Part shown: piece after piece, positions 15,183-24,591 of the stretch
Position numbering within the stretch: the first letter of the stretch is position 1
Layout of the letters: every line of letters starts with the position of its first letter
NCBI GenBank assembly: GCA_018267215.1
Contig: JAFDYX010000001.1
Coordinates: 1 to 64,000 of the forward strand
Direction of reading: 5' to 3'
Length of the DNA: 64,000 nucleotides
From: Bacteroidota bacterium
GTDB taxonomy: Bacteria > Bacteroidota > Bacteroidia > Cytophagales > Cyclobacteriaceae
The notes under the pieces: model-generated
What the model saw: the letters and a program-made list of their open reading frames with translations, nothing else
Database searches by the model: none
Told to the model about the DNA's origin: nothing
Position numbers and translations under genes: made by a program

Positions 15183-16490
15183 TTATTTCTTCCGGAAAAA
15201 CAAACGAATGGAGGTACCTTCAAAATCAAACTTTTCCCTGATGCGGTTTTCTAAAAAACGTTGATACGACTCTTGGATATACTGAGGCAAATTGCAAAAA
15301 AACACGAATGAGGGGGTTTTGGCGGCTACCTGCGTAATGTACTTAATTTGAATCAGTTTACCTTTAATAGCTGGAGGTGGATAATGGGCAATTTCGGGGA
15401 GGAGTGCGTCATTGAGTGCCGATGTGGCTATCTTTTTTGTTTTATTCTGATAGGCTTCCACCGCTTTCTCAATTACCTGAAAAATTCGTTGTTTCGTTAA
15501 AGCAGAAGCAAAAACAAAGGGGATGTAGCTGATGGGGGCAATTTTTTCCAACATCTCTTTTTTTAGCTTATCAGCCGTTTTGCTGTCTTTTTCAATCAGA
15601 TCCCACTTATTTACCATAATCACCATGCCTTTGCCCTGCTTTTGGGCCAAGCTGATAATATTGACGTCTTGCGATTCTAACCCGCGCTCGGCATCAATAA
15701 CAATAATACACACATCGCTTTCTTCCAGTGTGCGGAGAGCCCGTAGCACAGAATAAAACTCTACATCCTCCACCACTTTACTCTTTTTGCGAATGCCGGC
15801 CGTATCAATCAAGATAAAATCTTTGCCGTACATTTTATAGCGCGAGTGGATGGCATCGCGTGTGGTGCCTGCTTCATCGGTTACGATGCTCCGCTCCGCG
15901 CCAAGCAGTGCATTAAGCAGGGAAGATTTGCCGGCATTAGGTCTGCCCAGAATAGCAATCTTAGGAATCCCTTCATCGGGATCTTTGACTCCCTCCGTTG
16001 GAAATGCTTTAATAACGGCATCTAATAGTTCGCCTGTTCCTGATCCATTTTCTGCAGAAACCGGATAGACATCGCCCATGCCCAACTCAAAAAATTCTGC
16101 GGCTTCATCTGTTTTGTTGGGAGTATCAACTTTATTGGCGGCTATAAACACAGGTTTTTTCGATTTGCGAATCAGGTTAGCAAATTCTTTATCATAGCCG
16201 GTTAGCCCCTGCTGGCAATCGACCATAAAAATTACAATGGAGCATTCGTCTAACGCCAATTCTACTTGCCTGCGTATCTGTGTTTCAAATTTGTCGTCTG
16301 AGCCGGTTACATAGCCTCCCGTATCAATAACTGTAAAGTATTTTCCTGTCCACTCGGCATAGCCATAGTGCCGATCGCGTGTAACACCGGGCATATCGTC
16401 CATAATGGCCTGCCGCTTTTCTACGAGCCGGTTGAAGAGCGTGGATTTGCCCACGTTAGGCCTGCCAACTATTGCTACAATATTTGCCAT
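15183..16490 (-). CDS. der: Ribosome biogenesis GTPase Der
   Basis: 435 residues with two tandem G domains: the first P-loop GRPNVGKSTL at residue 8 and the second GRPNAGKSSL near 182, each with DTxG switch II (DTGGYV, DTAGIR) and NKxD motifs (NKVD, NKWD). A C-terminal KH-like domain follows from about residue 355. Der (EngA) assists 50S subunit assembly and is normally essential. Full length with intact motifs. It lies 98 bases downstream of era on the same strand, an arrangement that keeps two ribosome-assembly GTPases together. Confidence 0.96.
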   Translation of the reverse strand: MANIVAIVGRPNVGKSTLFNRLVEKRQAIMDDMPGVTRDRHYGYAEWTGKYFTVIDTGGYVTGSDDKFETQIRRQVELALDECSIVIFMVDCQQGLTGYDKEFANLIRKSKKPVFIAANKVDTPNKTDEAAEFFELGMGDVYPVSAENGSGTGELLDAVIKAFPTEGVKDPDEGIPKIAILGRPNAGKSSLLNALLGAERSIVTDEAGTTRDAIHSRYKMYGKDFILIDTAGIRKKSKVVEDVEFYSVLRALRTLEESDVCIIVIDAERGLESQDVNIISLAQKQGKGMVIMVNKWDLIEKDSKTADKLKKEMLEKIAPISYIPFVFASALTKQRIFQVIEKAVEAYQNKTKKIATSALNDALLPEIAHYPPPAIKGKLIQIKYITQVAAKTPSFVFFCNLPQYIQESYQRFLENRIREKFDFEGTSIRLFFRKK

Positions 16491-16588
16491 CGTTAATTAA
16501 GTCAAGTATCAATGAGCTGATATGCCCATTGAAATTGGGCTGTAAAGTTAAGCGACATTAGCATATTGGCTAATTGAAACCCTGTCAA

Positions 16589-17461
16589 TTATTCGCTGTA
16601 GCCAAATTGTTTCAGCTTCAGTTTTTGTTTGCGCCAGTTGTCGGCCACTTTCACGTGGGTTTCTAAAAAAATTTTCTTGCCAAAAAAATCCTCCAGTGCC
16701 AAGCGGGCAGCAGTACCCATTTTTTTTAATGCGCTCCCGCCTTTGCCAATGACTATTCCTTTCTGTGACTCGCGCTCTACAAATATGGTGGCGCGAATGC
16801 GGATGATTGTTTCCTCTTCTTTAAAAGAATCTATGGACACTTCGCTACTGTATGGAATTTCCTGTTCGTAATTCAAAAAGATTTTTTCGCGTATGATTTC
16901 AGAGGCAAAAAAACGTTCGCTCCGGTCGGTTAGTTCATCTTTCGGATAAAAGCCCGGATGTTCGGGCAAATAAGTTTTAATGGAAACCAGCACCTGGCTT
17001 AGGTTTTCGCCCGTCAGCGCTGATACGGGTATGATTTCTTTTGCTTCAATAAAATTTTTCCAGTACACTATTTTGTCTTCCACCTGCGACCCCTTTGCCA
17101 GATCAATTTTATTGATGAGCAAAATGAGCGGGCTTTTTATTTGTTTGAAACGAGACAACAGTTGCTCGTCATATTTTTCATCCAACTCAACAATAAATAA
17201 AATAACATCGGCATCTTCCAGCGATACTTTTACATAGTTCATCATCGCTTCGTGCAGCGGATATTTGGGTTCCAGCAGGCCGGGGGTATCAGAATAGACG
17301 ATTTGAAAATCTTCTCCGTTTAAAATGCCCATGATACGGTGGCGGGTAGTCTGCGCCTTGGCTGTTATGATGGAAAGATTTTCGCCTACCAGTTTGTTCA
17401 TCAAACTGCTTTTGCCCACGTTGGGTTTACCTACAATACTGACAAAACCTGCTTTATGCAT
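16589..17461 (-). CDS. era: GTPase Era
   Basis: 290 residues from ATG 17461. G1 is GKPNVGKSSL, G3 is SDTPGLL and G4 is NKID; the C-terminal KH domain has GIVIGKGGSALKKMG. Era binds the 3' end of 16S rRNA and checks 30S assembly. All motifs are intact. A TTG at 17467 in frame would add two residues and is not favoured. der follows downstream. Confidence 0.96.
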   Translation of the reverse strand: MHKAGFVSIVGKPNVGKSSLMNKLVGENLSIITAKAQTTRHRIMGILNGEDFQIVYSDTPGLLEPKYPLHEAMMNYVKVSLEDADVILFIVELDEKYDEQLLSRFKQIKSPLILLINKIDLAKGSQVEDKIVYWKNFIEAKEIIPVSALTGENLSQVLVSIKTYLPEHPGFYPKDELTDRSERFFASEIIREKIFLNYEQEIPYSSEVSIDSFKEEETIIRIRATIFVERESQKGIVIGKGGSALKKMGTAARLALEDFFGKKIFLETHVKVADNWRKQKLKLKQFGYSE

Positions 17462-17694
17462 ACGCAAAGGTTGAAATTTTTTAAGTTACATCTATGATAT
17501 GGAGAGATCTTCTTGCTTGTTTTATAACCGGCCTGTAGAAATTGGTTATCCGTCATTATCAATATTTTTTATTTATCCGCTTGTCTGTGTGGGTGTAAGC
17601 TAGGCGCGCCTGAGTTGAAATTGATGAACATATCATTTTCCTAAAAAAAAATTATACTGTAACCTAAGTCACATTCAGCCGGCAGACGAGCTGA

Positions 17695-17702
17695 TATTTT
17701 TG
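17695..17702 (+). promoter_or_regulatory. Candidate -7 element of the efflux operon
   Basis: TATTTTTG fits TAnnTTTG and lies 25 bases before the tolC-like start at 17728. No clear TTG is seen 19-22 bases upstream (TTC only). The rest of the 266-base gap 17462-17727 shows nothing else I can name. Confidence 0.5.
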
Positions 17703-17727
17703 TGCCTTCAAAATAAAAAGAGCCATA

Positions 17728-19044
17728 ATGAAGAAAGTAATCATTTTTAAGTTTTTTATTTCCCTTTTCTCTGTATCACTACAAGCACAAGACAGCGTGC
17801 GCCTCACCCTTACACATGCTATTGAAGAGGCGCTTAAAAACAATCGTGATTTGAAGCTATCTGGTATCGATGAAAAAATTGCATCTGCCAAATATGATCA
17901 AACCCATGCTGTTTTTTTGCCTCAGATCAATTTGAGTTATACGGCATTTACAACCAACAACCCACTAAATGCATTTGGGTTTAAACTGCAGCAGCAATCT
18001 ATCTCTGCTAATGACTTCAACCCATCTCTGCTAAATAATCCTCGTACTACGCAAAATTATATGGCAAAAGCCGAGTGGAATCAGCCAATCCTCAACATGG
18101 ACATGATAGCTCAACGAAAGGCTGTTCATGAACAAATCAGTATCTATGTGTACAAAACAAAACGTACTAAAGAGTACCTCGTGTTTGAAGTACAAAAGGC
18201 CTATTCACAACTGCAGGTGGCTCATCAGGCAGCATCAGCTATGGCAGGTGCCTTGCAAACGATAAAATCCATTTACAAATCCACTCAAGATTATTTTGAG
18301 AAAGGATTATTGCTAAAATCTGATTTGTTGCAGGTGCAAGTACAATTAGCTTCTATCGAAAGCAAACTGGCAGAAGCGAAAAGCAATATTAGAAATGCTT
18401 CTGATTATCTGAGCCTACTTATGGGGGGACAAGCTGGGGTTACATACTCTACTCCGGTGCTTGAAAAAAATCTTAATCCAGTATCTGAAGGCATTCAGGT
18501 TCCTGCCAATAGGGCTGATTTTCAGGCCACCCAATCTGCCCTAGCTGCGCAGAGCCTGATGGTTGCTTCGGGAAGGTTTTCTTATTTGCCAAAGTTCAAT
18601 GCTTTTGCGAATTATTTTTTCAACGATAACACGGCTCTTGGGTTCAAATCTAATTCCTATTTAGCCGGAGCTCAGGTTTCCTGGAGCCTCTTTAATGGAT
18701 TTTCCACTAAAAGTAAAATCTCTGAGTATAAAAACGAGCTCCATAAAATCGAGCAGCAACTTCTCTATCAAAAAGAACAGGCACAACTGGAGTTAAATAA
18801 AACCTCTCGACAGTTGGCAGATGCCAACTTCAATGTCTATCAAATGGAGTCGGCTGTAGCGCAAGCTTCAGAGGCATTGCGTATCTTAAAAGATCGTTAC
18901 GAAAAAGGGCTGGTACCCACAAACGATTTATTACAATCTCAAACATTGCTGCTGCAGCAAAAATTATTGTGGGCACAAGCCACGATGCAATACAATGTAA
19001 CCAGTGCCTATATCGAATTTTTAACTACATCATCTGAAAAATAA
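17728..19044 (+). CDS. TolC family outer-membrane efflux channel
   Basis: 438 residues with a signal peptide (cleavage after LQAQ near residue 22). Two repeats of the TolC/OEP fold are visible: DSVRLTLTHAIEEALKNNRDLK at the start and the long amphipathic helices KSIYKSTQDYFEKGLLLKSDLLQVQ and ALRILKDRYEKGLVPTNDLLQSQ, the paired Y-x-x-G-L motif of the coiled-coil barrel. It forms the outer-membrane exit duct for the pump encoded next. Two bases separate it from the adaptor gene, so the three are one operon. Confidence 0.92.
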   Translation: MKKVIIFKFFISLFSVSLQAQDSVRLTLTHAIEEALKNNRDLKLSGIDEKIASAKYDQTHAVFLPQINLSYTAFTTNNPLNAFGFKLQQQSISANDFNPSLLNNPRTTQNYMAKAEWNQPILNMDMIAQRKAVHEQISIYVYKTKRTKEYLVFEVQKAYSQLQVAHQAASAMAGALQTIKSIYKSTQDYFEKGLLLKSDLLQVQVQLASIESKLAEAKSNIRNASDYLSLLMGGQAGVTYSTPVLEKNLNPVSEGIQVPANRADFQATQSALAAQSLMVASGRFSYLPKFNAFANYFFNDNTALGFKSNSYLAGAQVSWSLFNGFSTKSKISEYKNELHKIEQQLLYQKEQAQLELNKTSRQLADANFNVYQMESAVAQASEALRILKDRYEKGLVPTNDLLQSQTLLLQQKLLWAQATMQYNVTSAYIEFLTTSSEK

Positions 19045-19046
19045 AA

Positions 19047-20141
19047 ATGAACACAATGAATATTCTCTCTTACAGAACAATAAACCTGCTCATGGCCGGT
19101 AGTGCTCTACTTGCTGCCTGCTCGGGCGGCCAAACGGAAGAAGCGAAAAAAGACAAGCCTGTTGAAGTGTTGGTGCGCACTGTAGCACAACAGAACAGCA
19201 GTACCATTTCCGCAAGTGGCCGCGTAGAATCCGCAGAAACGGCTGTGGTTAGTACACGCATCATGGGCTTTGTTACCAGCATTAAAGTAAAAGCAGGGGA
19301 CAAAGTGCAGAAAGGGCAACTTCTTGCCACTATCAGCAATACCGATATTCTAGCCAAACGGGCACAGGCACAAGCCTTAATTGCAGAAGCAGAGGCCGCG
19401 CTTGCTGATGCACAGAAAGATTATGAGCGTTTTCAAGATCTCTACAAAAAGCAAAGTGCCTCTGCAAAAGAATTGGAAAACATAACACTAAAGTATAATT
19501 CCATCAGAGCGAAGGCAGAAGCTGCCCGGCAGATGAAAAATGAGGCTGACGCTATGTTGGCATACACCAACCTTACTGCTCCTTTCACCGGCACAATCAT
19601 TCAACGTGCGGTAGATGAGGGAAGTATGGCAAATCCCGGTATGCCCATTCTGATGATGGAACAGGATGGTGATCTTCAGATTGCTGCATCAGTAACTGAA
19701 TCGGAAATTTCTAACCTGAAAGTCGGCACCTCAGCACAAGTAACTATCAAATCTGTCGGAAAAAATTTTAACAGCAAGATTATCGAAGTCAGCCCTTCAT
19801 CGCAATTCAATGGTGGGCAATATTCCATCAAAGTATCAATTCCTGAAAATAACAGGCAAGACCTGCACTCTGGAATGTATGCAACTCTTTCAATAGGTAT
19901 CGAAAAGAAGGGGATAGAAGAAGGTCGTTTACTTGTTCCTTCGTCTGCTATTATAAAGAAAGATCAATTAACAGGCGTTTACACGGTGAGCGACAATCAA
20001 CTGGCACTTCTTCATTGGGTGAAGTTGGGCAAGAATGTTGATAATGTTGTTGAAGTACTTTCCGGATTGAACGCAAATGAAAAGCTCATCGTGCAGAGCG
20101 AAGGCAAGTTGTACAACGGAGTTCCGGTACGGGTGAAGTAA
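19047..20141 (+). CDS. RND efflux periplasmic adaptor (membrane fusion protein)
   Basis: 364 residues. The N-terminus INLLMAGSALLAACSGG is a lipoprotein signal (lipobox LAAC). The lipoyl-like half (VVSTRIMGFVTSIKVKAGDKVQKGQLLA), an alpha-helical hairpin (about residues 100-165), the second lipoyl half (LTAPFTGTIIQRAVDEGSM) and beta-barrel strands follow in the order typical of AcrA/MdtA adaptors. It links the outer-membrane channel to the RND pump. The ATG at 19056 is an alternative start. Confidence 0.92.
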   Translation: MNTMNILSYRTINLLMAGSALLAACSGGQTEEAKKDKPVEVLVRTVAQQNSSTISASGRVESAETAVVSTRIMGFVTSIKVKAGDKVQKGQLLATISNTDILAKRAQAQALIAEAEAALADAQKDYERFQDLYKKQSASAKELENITLKYNSIRAKAEAARQMKNEADAMLAYTNLTAPFTGTIIQRAVDEGSMANPGMPILMMEQDGDLQIAASVTESEISNLKVGTSAQVTIKSVGKNFNSKIIEVSPSSQFNGGQYSIKVSIPENNRQDLHSGMYATLSIGIEKKGIEEGRLLVPSSAIIKKDQLTGVYTVSDNQLALLHWVKLGKNVDNVVEVLSGLNANEKLIVQSEGKLYNGVPVRVK

Positions 20142-20168
20142 TTAAACGGATTCAAGAAATTTAAAATC

Positions 20169-23100
20169 ATGAAAGAAGGTTTATCCGGAAATATTGCAAA
20201 AGCATTTATCCAATCGAAACTGACAATTCTGCTGATGATTGCCTTTCTGTTGATTGGCGGTTACAGCACTCTACTAATACCTCGCGAAGAAGAACCTCAG
20301 ATAGATGTGCCCATGGCTGATATTTTTCTTCGCTATCCGGGTGCATCTCCTAAAGAAGTTGAGGCCCGAGTGGCTCAGCCATTAGAAAAAATCATATCTA
20401 ATGTGAAAGGGGTAGAATATGTTTACTCCACATCAATGAAAGGCCAGGCGATGATCATCGTACAGTTTTATGTTGGCGAAGACATCGAACGCTCGCTCGT
20501 AAAACTTTACAATGAGTTGATGAAAAACATGGATCGCATGCCGCAAGGCGTAATGATGCCGTTGATAAAAACACGCGCCATTGATGACGTACCCGTGTTG
20601 GGAATTACTTTGTGGAGCGAGAAATACAACGACTATGATTTGAAACAACTTGGCCAGACGCTTACGAGCGAAATAAAAAAGATACCTGATGTAGCTGCCA
20701 TCAACATTATGGGTGGGCGAAGCCGCGAAGTGAGTGTCGTGCTCGACAAAGACAAGATGGCCCAAGCTCATGTTGACTTTCTTTCGGTCAGTAAAATGAT
20801 TCAAGGTAATAATACGCAAATGCATGGAGGCAACATGGTAAGACAAGATTCTGTCTTCTCTGTTGATGCCGGAGATTTCTTGAGCCAAGCAGAAGAGGTG
20901 GGCAATCTTGTGGTTGGTTCAAATCAGGGAATCCCTGTTTACTTGAAGCAGGTAGCTACCGTAAGCGAAGGCGCAGAAAAACCATTGCAATATGCTTTCT
21001 TCGGCTATGGGCAGAGCGATCATGAGTCTGCTTCAAAATACAAATCAAACTATCCGGCAGTAACACTGTCCATCGCAAAAAAACAAGGTGCCGATGCCAT
21101 GAACCTATCAAAGAGGATTGTTGATAAAGTAGAGCATCTCAAAAAGGAGTTAATCCCATCAACAGTAAACGTTACTGAAACAAGAAACTACGGTGAAACT
21201 GCCTCTGAAAAAGTATCTGAGCTTTTGCTCCATCTTTTTGTAGCTATCGTGGCTGTTACTGCTTTCGTAATGTTGGCAATGGGCTGGCGCGGTGGGCTTG
21301 TCGTGTTTTTATCAGTGCCTGTAACTTTTGCACTGACCCTGTTCAGCTATTATTTCCTCGATTATACATTGAATCGCATCACGCTCTTCGCACTGGTGTT
21401 CATTACAGGAATTGTAGTAGATGATTCGATTATCATTGCCGAGAACATGCACCGCCATTTCAAAATGAAGCGCCTGCCTTTTTTACAAGCGGCTATCTTT
21501 TCCATCAATGAAGTGGGAAACCCTACCATTTTAGCCACTTTTACAGTAATTGCTGCTGTGTTGCCAATGGCTTTTGTTTCGGGCATGATGGGGCCTTATA
21601 TGAGCCCGATGCCAATCGGTGCTTCCATTGCCATGATGCTATCGCTTGTTGTAGCACTCACCCTTACCCCCTACCTAGGTTATCTCTTCCTTCGCGAAAA
21701 AGAAAATCAAGCACCTACAAGCCATTCGCTGGAAAGCTCGAAGATTTATAAAATATATAAATCATTCATCTTCCCAATGCTGGAATCGCGCTGGAAACGT
21801 TGGACTTTCATTGTAGGAACAGTAGCAGTATTATTGGGCTCATTAACGTTCTTTTACACTAAGTGGGTGGCCGTAAAGATGCTGCCGTTCGACAATAAGA
21901 ATGAATTTCAAGTAGTGATTGATATGCCCGAAGGCACAACTCTGGAGCGTACATCTGTAGTGGCTCAGGAAATTGCTCAATATCTCGCTGATCAGAAGTT
22001 GATCAAAAACTATCAAGGATATGTGGGGGCTGCCAGTCCGATCAGCTTCAATGGATTAGTACGCCATTATGATTTACGCAGCGGAGATAACGTGGCTGAT
22101 ATCCAAGTAAACCTGATTGACAAAAAAGATCGTAGCGTCCAAAGTCATGAAATTGTGAAAGAACTTCGTCCGGCCATCCAAAAAATTGCCGCTAAATATC
22201 AGGCAAATGTAAAACTCGTGGAAGTTCCGCCTGGCCCCCCGGTGCTTTCTACTATTGTTGCGGAGATTTATGGGCCCGATTATAATGAACAGATGAAAAT
22301 TGCCGATCAGGTAAAGAAACTGTTTTCTAATACTGAAGGCATTGTAGATGTAGACTGGATGACAGAGTCTGATCAGACTGAGTTTAAGTTTGAAGTTGAT
22401 AAAGAAAAGGCTATGAAGTATGGTATTGCCCCGGCACAGGTTGTGGCTACGGTTAATGCAGCCCTTTCAAACATGCCAGTTGGTATTTTGCACAACCCTG
22501 TTTCTTTCGACCCGATCAATATTGTAATGCAACTTAGTGATGCGGACAAGTCCGGTCTAAATGATATTAAAAGCATATCGGTAATCGGGCAGACGGGCAA
22601 TGCTGTTCCTATTGGCGATCTCGTCAATATTACTAAAGGAATAAAAGAAAAAAGTATCTATCGTAAAAACCAAAAGCGCGTAGTCTATATCCTTGCCGAC
22701 CTTGCTGGAAATCTTGAGAGCCCCGCTTATGCCATGATGGATATTTCCAAAAGGCTAAATACCATTACCATGCCGAAAGGTTATCAGTTACAAGAAGAGT
22801 ACAATCATCAACCAGAATTGGAGGACAACTATACCCTGAAGTGGGATGGCGAGTGGCAAATTACCTTTGAAGTATTCCGCGATCTGGGTATTGCATTTGT
22901 GGTAGTCATCATCATCATCTATATGCTCATCGTAGGTTGGTTTCAAGATTTCAGGGTACCTGTAGTAATGCTGGCCGCCATTCCGCTATCATTAATTGGT
23001 ATTGTTATCGGCCACTGGGTAATGGGTGCCTACTTCACCGCTACTTCTATGATTGGTTTTATTGCTTTAGCCGGTGTAATGGTTCGCAACTCTGTGTTGT

Positions 23101-23360
23101 TAATTGATTTCATCAATATCAGGCTTGACGAGGGCGTTCCGCTGAAGCAAGCTATAATAGAAGCAGGCGCGGTGCGTACAACCCCCATTTTATTAACGGC
23201 CGGTGCTGTAGTATTGGGAGCGGTAATCATTTTATTTGATCCGATTTTTCAAGGGCTCGCCATTTCATTGATGGGAGGAACCATTACATCCACATTCCTC
23301 ACTTTGCTGGTTGTGCCTTTGATTTACTTCCGCATGATGCGTAGCCGATACAAAAATTAA
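20169..23360 (+). CDS. RND efflux pump inner-membrane permease
   Basis: 1063 residues, full length for an AcrB/CusA-type trimeric pump. Twelve membrane helices with two large periplasmic loops. The proton-relay Asp pair is at 418-419 in GIVVDDSIIIAEN, and GVMVRNSVLLIDFIN is the second-half counterpart. The porter region includes EVPPGPPVLSTIVAEIYGP. It exports drugs, solvents or metals using the proton gradient; the sequence alone does not fix the substrate. Part of the operon tolC-adaptor-pump, 27 bases after the adaptor and 11 bases before the next small gene. Confidence 0.94.
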   Translation: MKEGLSGNIAKAFIQSKLTILLMIAFLLIGGYSTLLIPREEEPQIDVPMADIFLRYPGASPKEVEARVAQPLEKIISNVKGVEYVYSTSMKGQAMIIVQFYVGEDIERSLVKLYNELMKNMDRMPQGVMMPLIKTRAIDDVPVLGITLWSEKYNDYDLKQLGQTLTSEIKKIPDVAAINIMGGRSREVSVVLDKDKMAQAHVDFLSVSKMIQGNNTQMHGGNMVRQDSVFSVDAGDFLSQAEEVGNLVVGSNQGIPVYLKQVATVSEGAEKPLQYAFFGYGQSDHESASKYKSNYPAVTLSIAKKQGADAMNLSKRIVDKVEHLKKELIPSTVNVTETRNYGETASEKVSELLLHLFVAIVAVTAFVMLAMGWRGGLVVFLSVPVTFALTLFSYYFLDYTLNRITLFALVFITGIVVDDSIIIAENMHRHFKMKRLPFLQAAIFSINEVGNPTILATFTVIAAVLPMAFVSGMMGPYMSPMPIGASIAMMLSLVVALTLTPYLGYLFLREKENQAPTSHSLESSKIYKIYKSFIFPMLESRWKRWTFIVGTVAVLLGSLTFFYTKWVAVKMLPFDNKNEFQVVIDMPEGTTLERTSVVAQEIAQYLADQKLIKNYQGYVGAASPISFNGLVRHYDLRSGDNVADIQVNLIDKKDRSVQSHEIVKELRPAIQKIAAKYQANVKLVEVPPGPPVLSTIVAEIYGPDYNEQMKIADQVKKLFSNTEGIVDVDWMTESDQTEFKFEVDKEKAMKYGIAPAQVVATVNAALSNMPVGILHNPVSFDPINIVMQLSDADKSGLNDIKSISVIGQTGNAVPIGDLVNITKGIKEKSIYRKNQKRVVYILADLAGNLESPAYAMMDISKRLNTITMPKGYQLQEEYNHQPELEDNYTLKWDGEWQITFEVFRDLGIAFVVVIIIIYMLIVGWFQDFRVPVVMLAAIPLSLIGIVIGHWVMGAYFTATSMIGFIALAGVMVRNSVLLIDFINIRLDEGVPLKQAIIEAGAVRTTPILLTAGAVVLGAVIILFDPIFQGLAISLMGGTITSTFLTLLVVPLIYFRMMRSRYKN

Positions 23361-23371
23361 ACAAAAATATT

Positions 23372-23683
23372 ATGAAGCTTTTAGCAGTTACGGGTTTGAA
23401 AGAATACCAAAAAGATATCAACGAAATTTTTCATCGGTCAGGTGTTCCGGTGTACAGTACATCCAAAATCATTGGCCAAAAAGACGGGCAAGCTCCTGAT
23501 TTGCTTGATAGTTGGTTTAGTGCCGGGAATGAACAATTTGATTCGGTTTTAGTATTTTGCTTTGCCGAAGAGGAGAAAGTAAAAAATGCATTACGGTTTA
23601 TTAATGAATACAATGCTCAAACCCAAACTTCATTTCCGATCCATGCATTTATTATGCCCGTAGAAGAATTCAGCCATCAATAA
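23372..23683 (+). CDS. Small PII-like (ferredoxin-like fold) protein of the RND operon
   Basis: 103 residues, cytosolic. The pattern MKLLAVTGLKEYQKDINEIFHRSGVPVYSTSKIIG, then VLVFCFAEEEKVKNALRFINEYN, gives the beta-alpha-beta, beta-alpha-beta layout of PII/GlnB-like proteins, with a long middle loop (about residues 40-55). DUF3240-type PII relatives sit beside CusA-like pumps in Proteobacteria, so a regulatory or sensing role for the pump is plausible. This family call is by fold pattern, not by a clear motif. It lies 11 bases behind the pump gene. Confidence 0.6.
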   Translation: MKLLAVTGLKEYQKDINEIFHRSGVPVYSTSKIIGQKDGQAPDLLDSWFSAGNEQFDSVLVFCFAEEEKVKNALRFINEYNAQTQTSFPIHAFIMPVEEFSHQ

Positions 23684-23692
23684 ACAGCAATT

Positions 23693-23851
23693 ATGTACAC
23701 AAAACAAAATTATCGTCCACCTGAAGAACAATATATTCTGTCATTTCAAAAAGCCTGGGAAAATCTGACGCAGGTGTGCATCGAATATAAAGGCACACCT
23801 TTGTGTAAAAGACAAAAAAGAAAAATCAATAAACCAAAATCAATTTTATAA
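23693..23851 (+). CDS. 52-residue basic protein in the RND operon
   Basis: An ATG at 23693 opens a 52-codon frame ending at TAA 23851, 9 bases after the PII-like gene and 2 bases before the next. It reads MYTKQNYRPPEEQYILSF, then KAWENLTQVCIEYKGT, and ends in a Lys/Arg-rich tail. The tight spacing on both sides and normal composition support a real gene. The tail is highly basic (about ten Lys/Arg in the last 14 residues). No family recognised. Confidence 0.55.
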   Translation: MYTKQNYRPPEEQYILSFQKAWENLTQVCIEYKGTPLCKRQKRKINKPKSIL

Positions 23852-23853
23852 TT

Positions 23854-24039
23854 ATGAAAGAACGAATGGTACGAGCCGTTGCAGGAACTTTTGTGCTGAC
23901 AAGTATTACACTTGCCTACTTTGTTAATATCAACTGGTTGCTGTTAGCCGCATTTGTTGGCCTAAACCTGTTGCAATCCTCCTTTACCAAGTTTTGCCCG
24001 CTGGAGATAATATTAGGCAAACTAGGAGTTAAAAATTGA
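23854..24039 (+). CDS. DUF2892 small membrane protein (YgaP-like membrane segment)
   Basis: 61 residues with two membrane helices (VRAVAGTFVLTSITLAYFV and LLLAAFVGLNLLQSSF). The ending FTKFCPLEIILGKLG matches DUF2892, the part that follows the rhodanese domain in YgaP, including the conserved Cys-Pro. Stand-alone DUF2892 proteins are often beside sulfur or metal-handling genes. It closes the six-gene efflux operon. A role in pump assembly or thiol/metal handling is a guess from context. Confidence 0.78.
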   Translation: MKERMVRAVAGTFVLTSITLAYFVNINWLLLAAFVGLNLLQSSFTKFCPLEIILGKLGVKN

Positions 24040-24144
24040 GGCTGCTCCTTATCTATCTTTTGTTTCTACCGGTAGTATAATGCTGCCCTGAGGTAAATTT
24101 ACGGTTGGATGGCTGCATGCCCGGATCCTGAGATTGAGGGCGTG

Positions 24145-24175
24145 TTTCTCAATCATGAAACTTTTACTATTTTTG
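24145..24175 (+). promoter_or_regulatory. Promoter of the STAS-like gene
   Basis: TTTC (24145-24148), 19 bases, TATTTTTG (24168-24175), then the ATG 25 bases on at 24201. Only one base of the -33 TTTG differs from the Bacteroidota consensus. Confidence 0.55.
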
Positions 24176-24200
24176 ACTATACTTATCAATTTATTTTAGC

Positions 24201-24557
24201 ATGAATAGTTTAAAGGTCTTTGCAGTTCAGCGAGAGAACAAAAACTATATTCAATTTGATTTTGAAGGTGATCTTACCCATCGCGTTGCCCAAGACGGTA
24301 TCAGACAGTGGGAAAACGAAATGGGGAAACTGGCTGAGGGGCAAAAAATAAATCTTCTTTTCAACTGTGTTAGTATGCTTGGTTTTGAAACGGAGGCACG
24401 CAAGCAATGGCAGGAGATTATGAAAAAATTTAAACCCCAAATTGAAAATGTGTGGGTGATAAGCGAAAGCATTTTTATCCGTGGTGCTGCCCGAACCATG
24501 GGCATGCTTACAGGGTATAATATTAAATCGTGCCGCTCAATCAGTGAAGTGGAGTAA
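24201..24557 (+). CDS. SpoIIAA-like (STAS-fold) protein
   Basis: 118 residues, cytosolic. NKNYIQFDFEGDLTHRVAQDGIRQWENEM and INLLFNCVSMLGFETEARKQW follow the SpoIIAA-like family (DUF3478 group), which shares the STAS fold of anti-sigma antagonists but usually lacks the phosphorylated Ser. FIRGAARTMGMLTGYNIK is the last helix-strand unit. It has its own promoter and is convergent with the CHAT gene; the two stops are 34 bases apart. Functions in this family are largely unknown. Confidence 0.72.
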   Translation: MNSLKVFAVQRENKNYIQFDFEGDLTHRVAQDGIRQWENEMGKLAEGQKINLLFNCVSMLGFETEARKQWQEIMKKFKPQIENVWVISESIFIRGAARTMGMLTGYNIKSCRSISEVE

Positions 24558-24591
24558 CGCCTTGAAGGTCGGCTCTGATAATTTCGAATTC

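Noticed and set aside
20169-23360. RND pump as a heavy-metal (CusA) exporter
   Set aside because: The Asp pair and small PII-like partner hint at it, but the methionine metal-relay residues cannot be placed from the sequence by eye; substrate left open.
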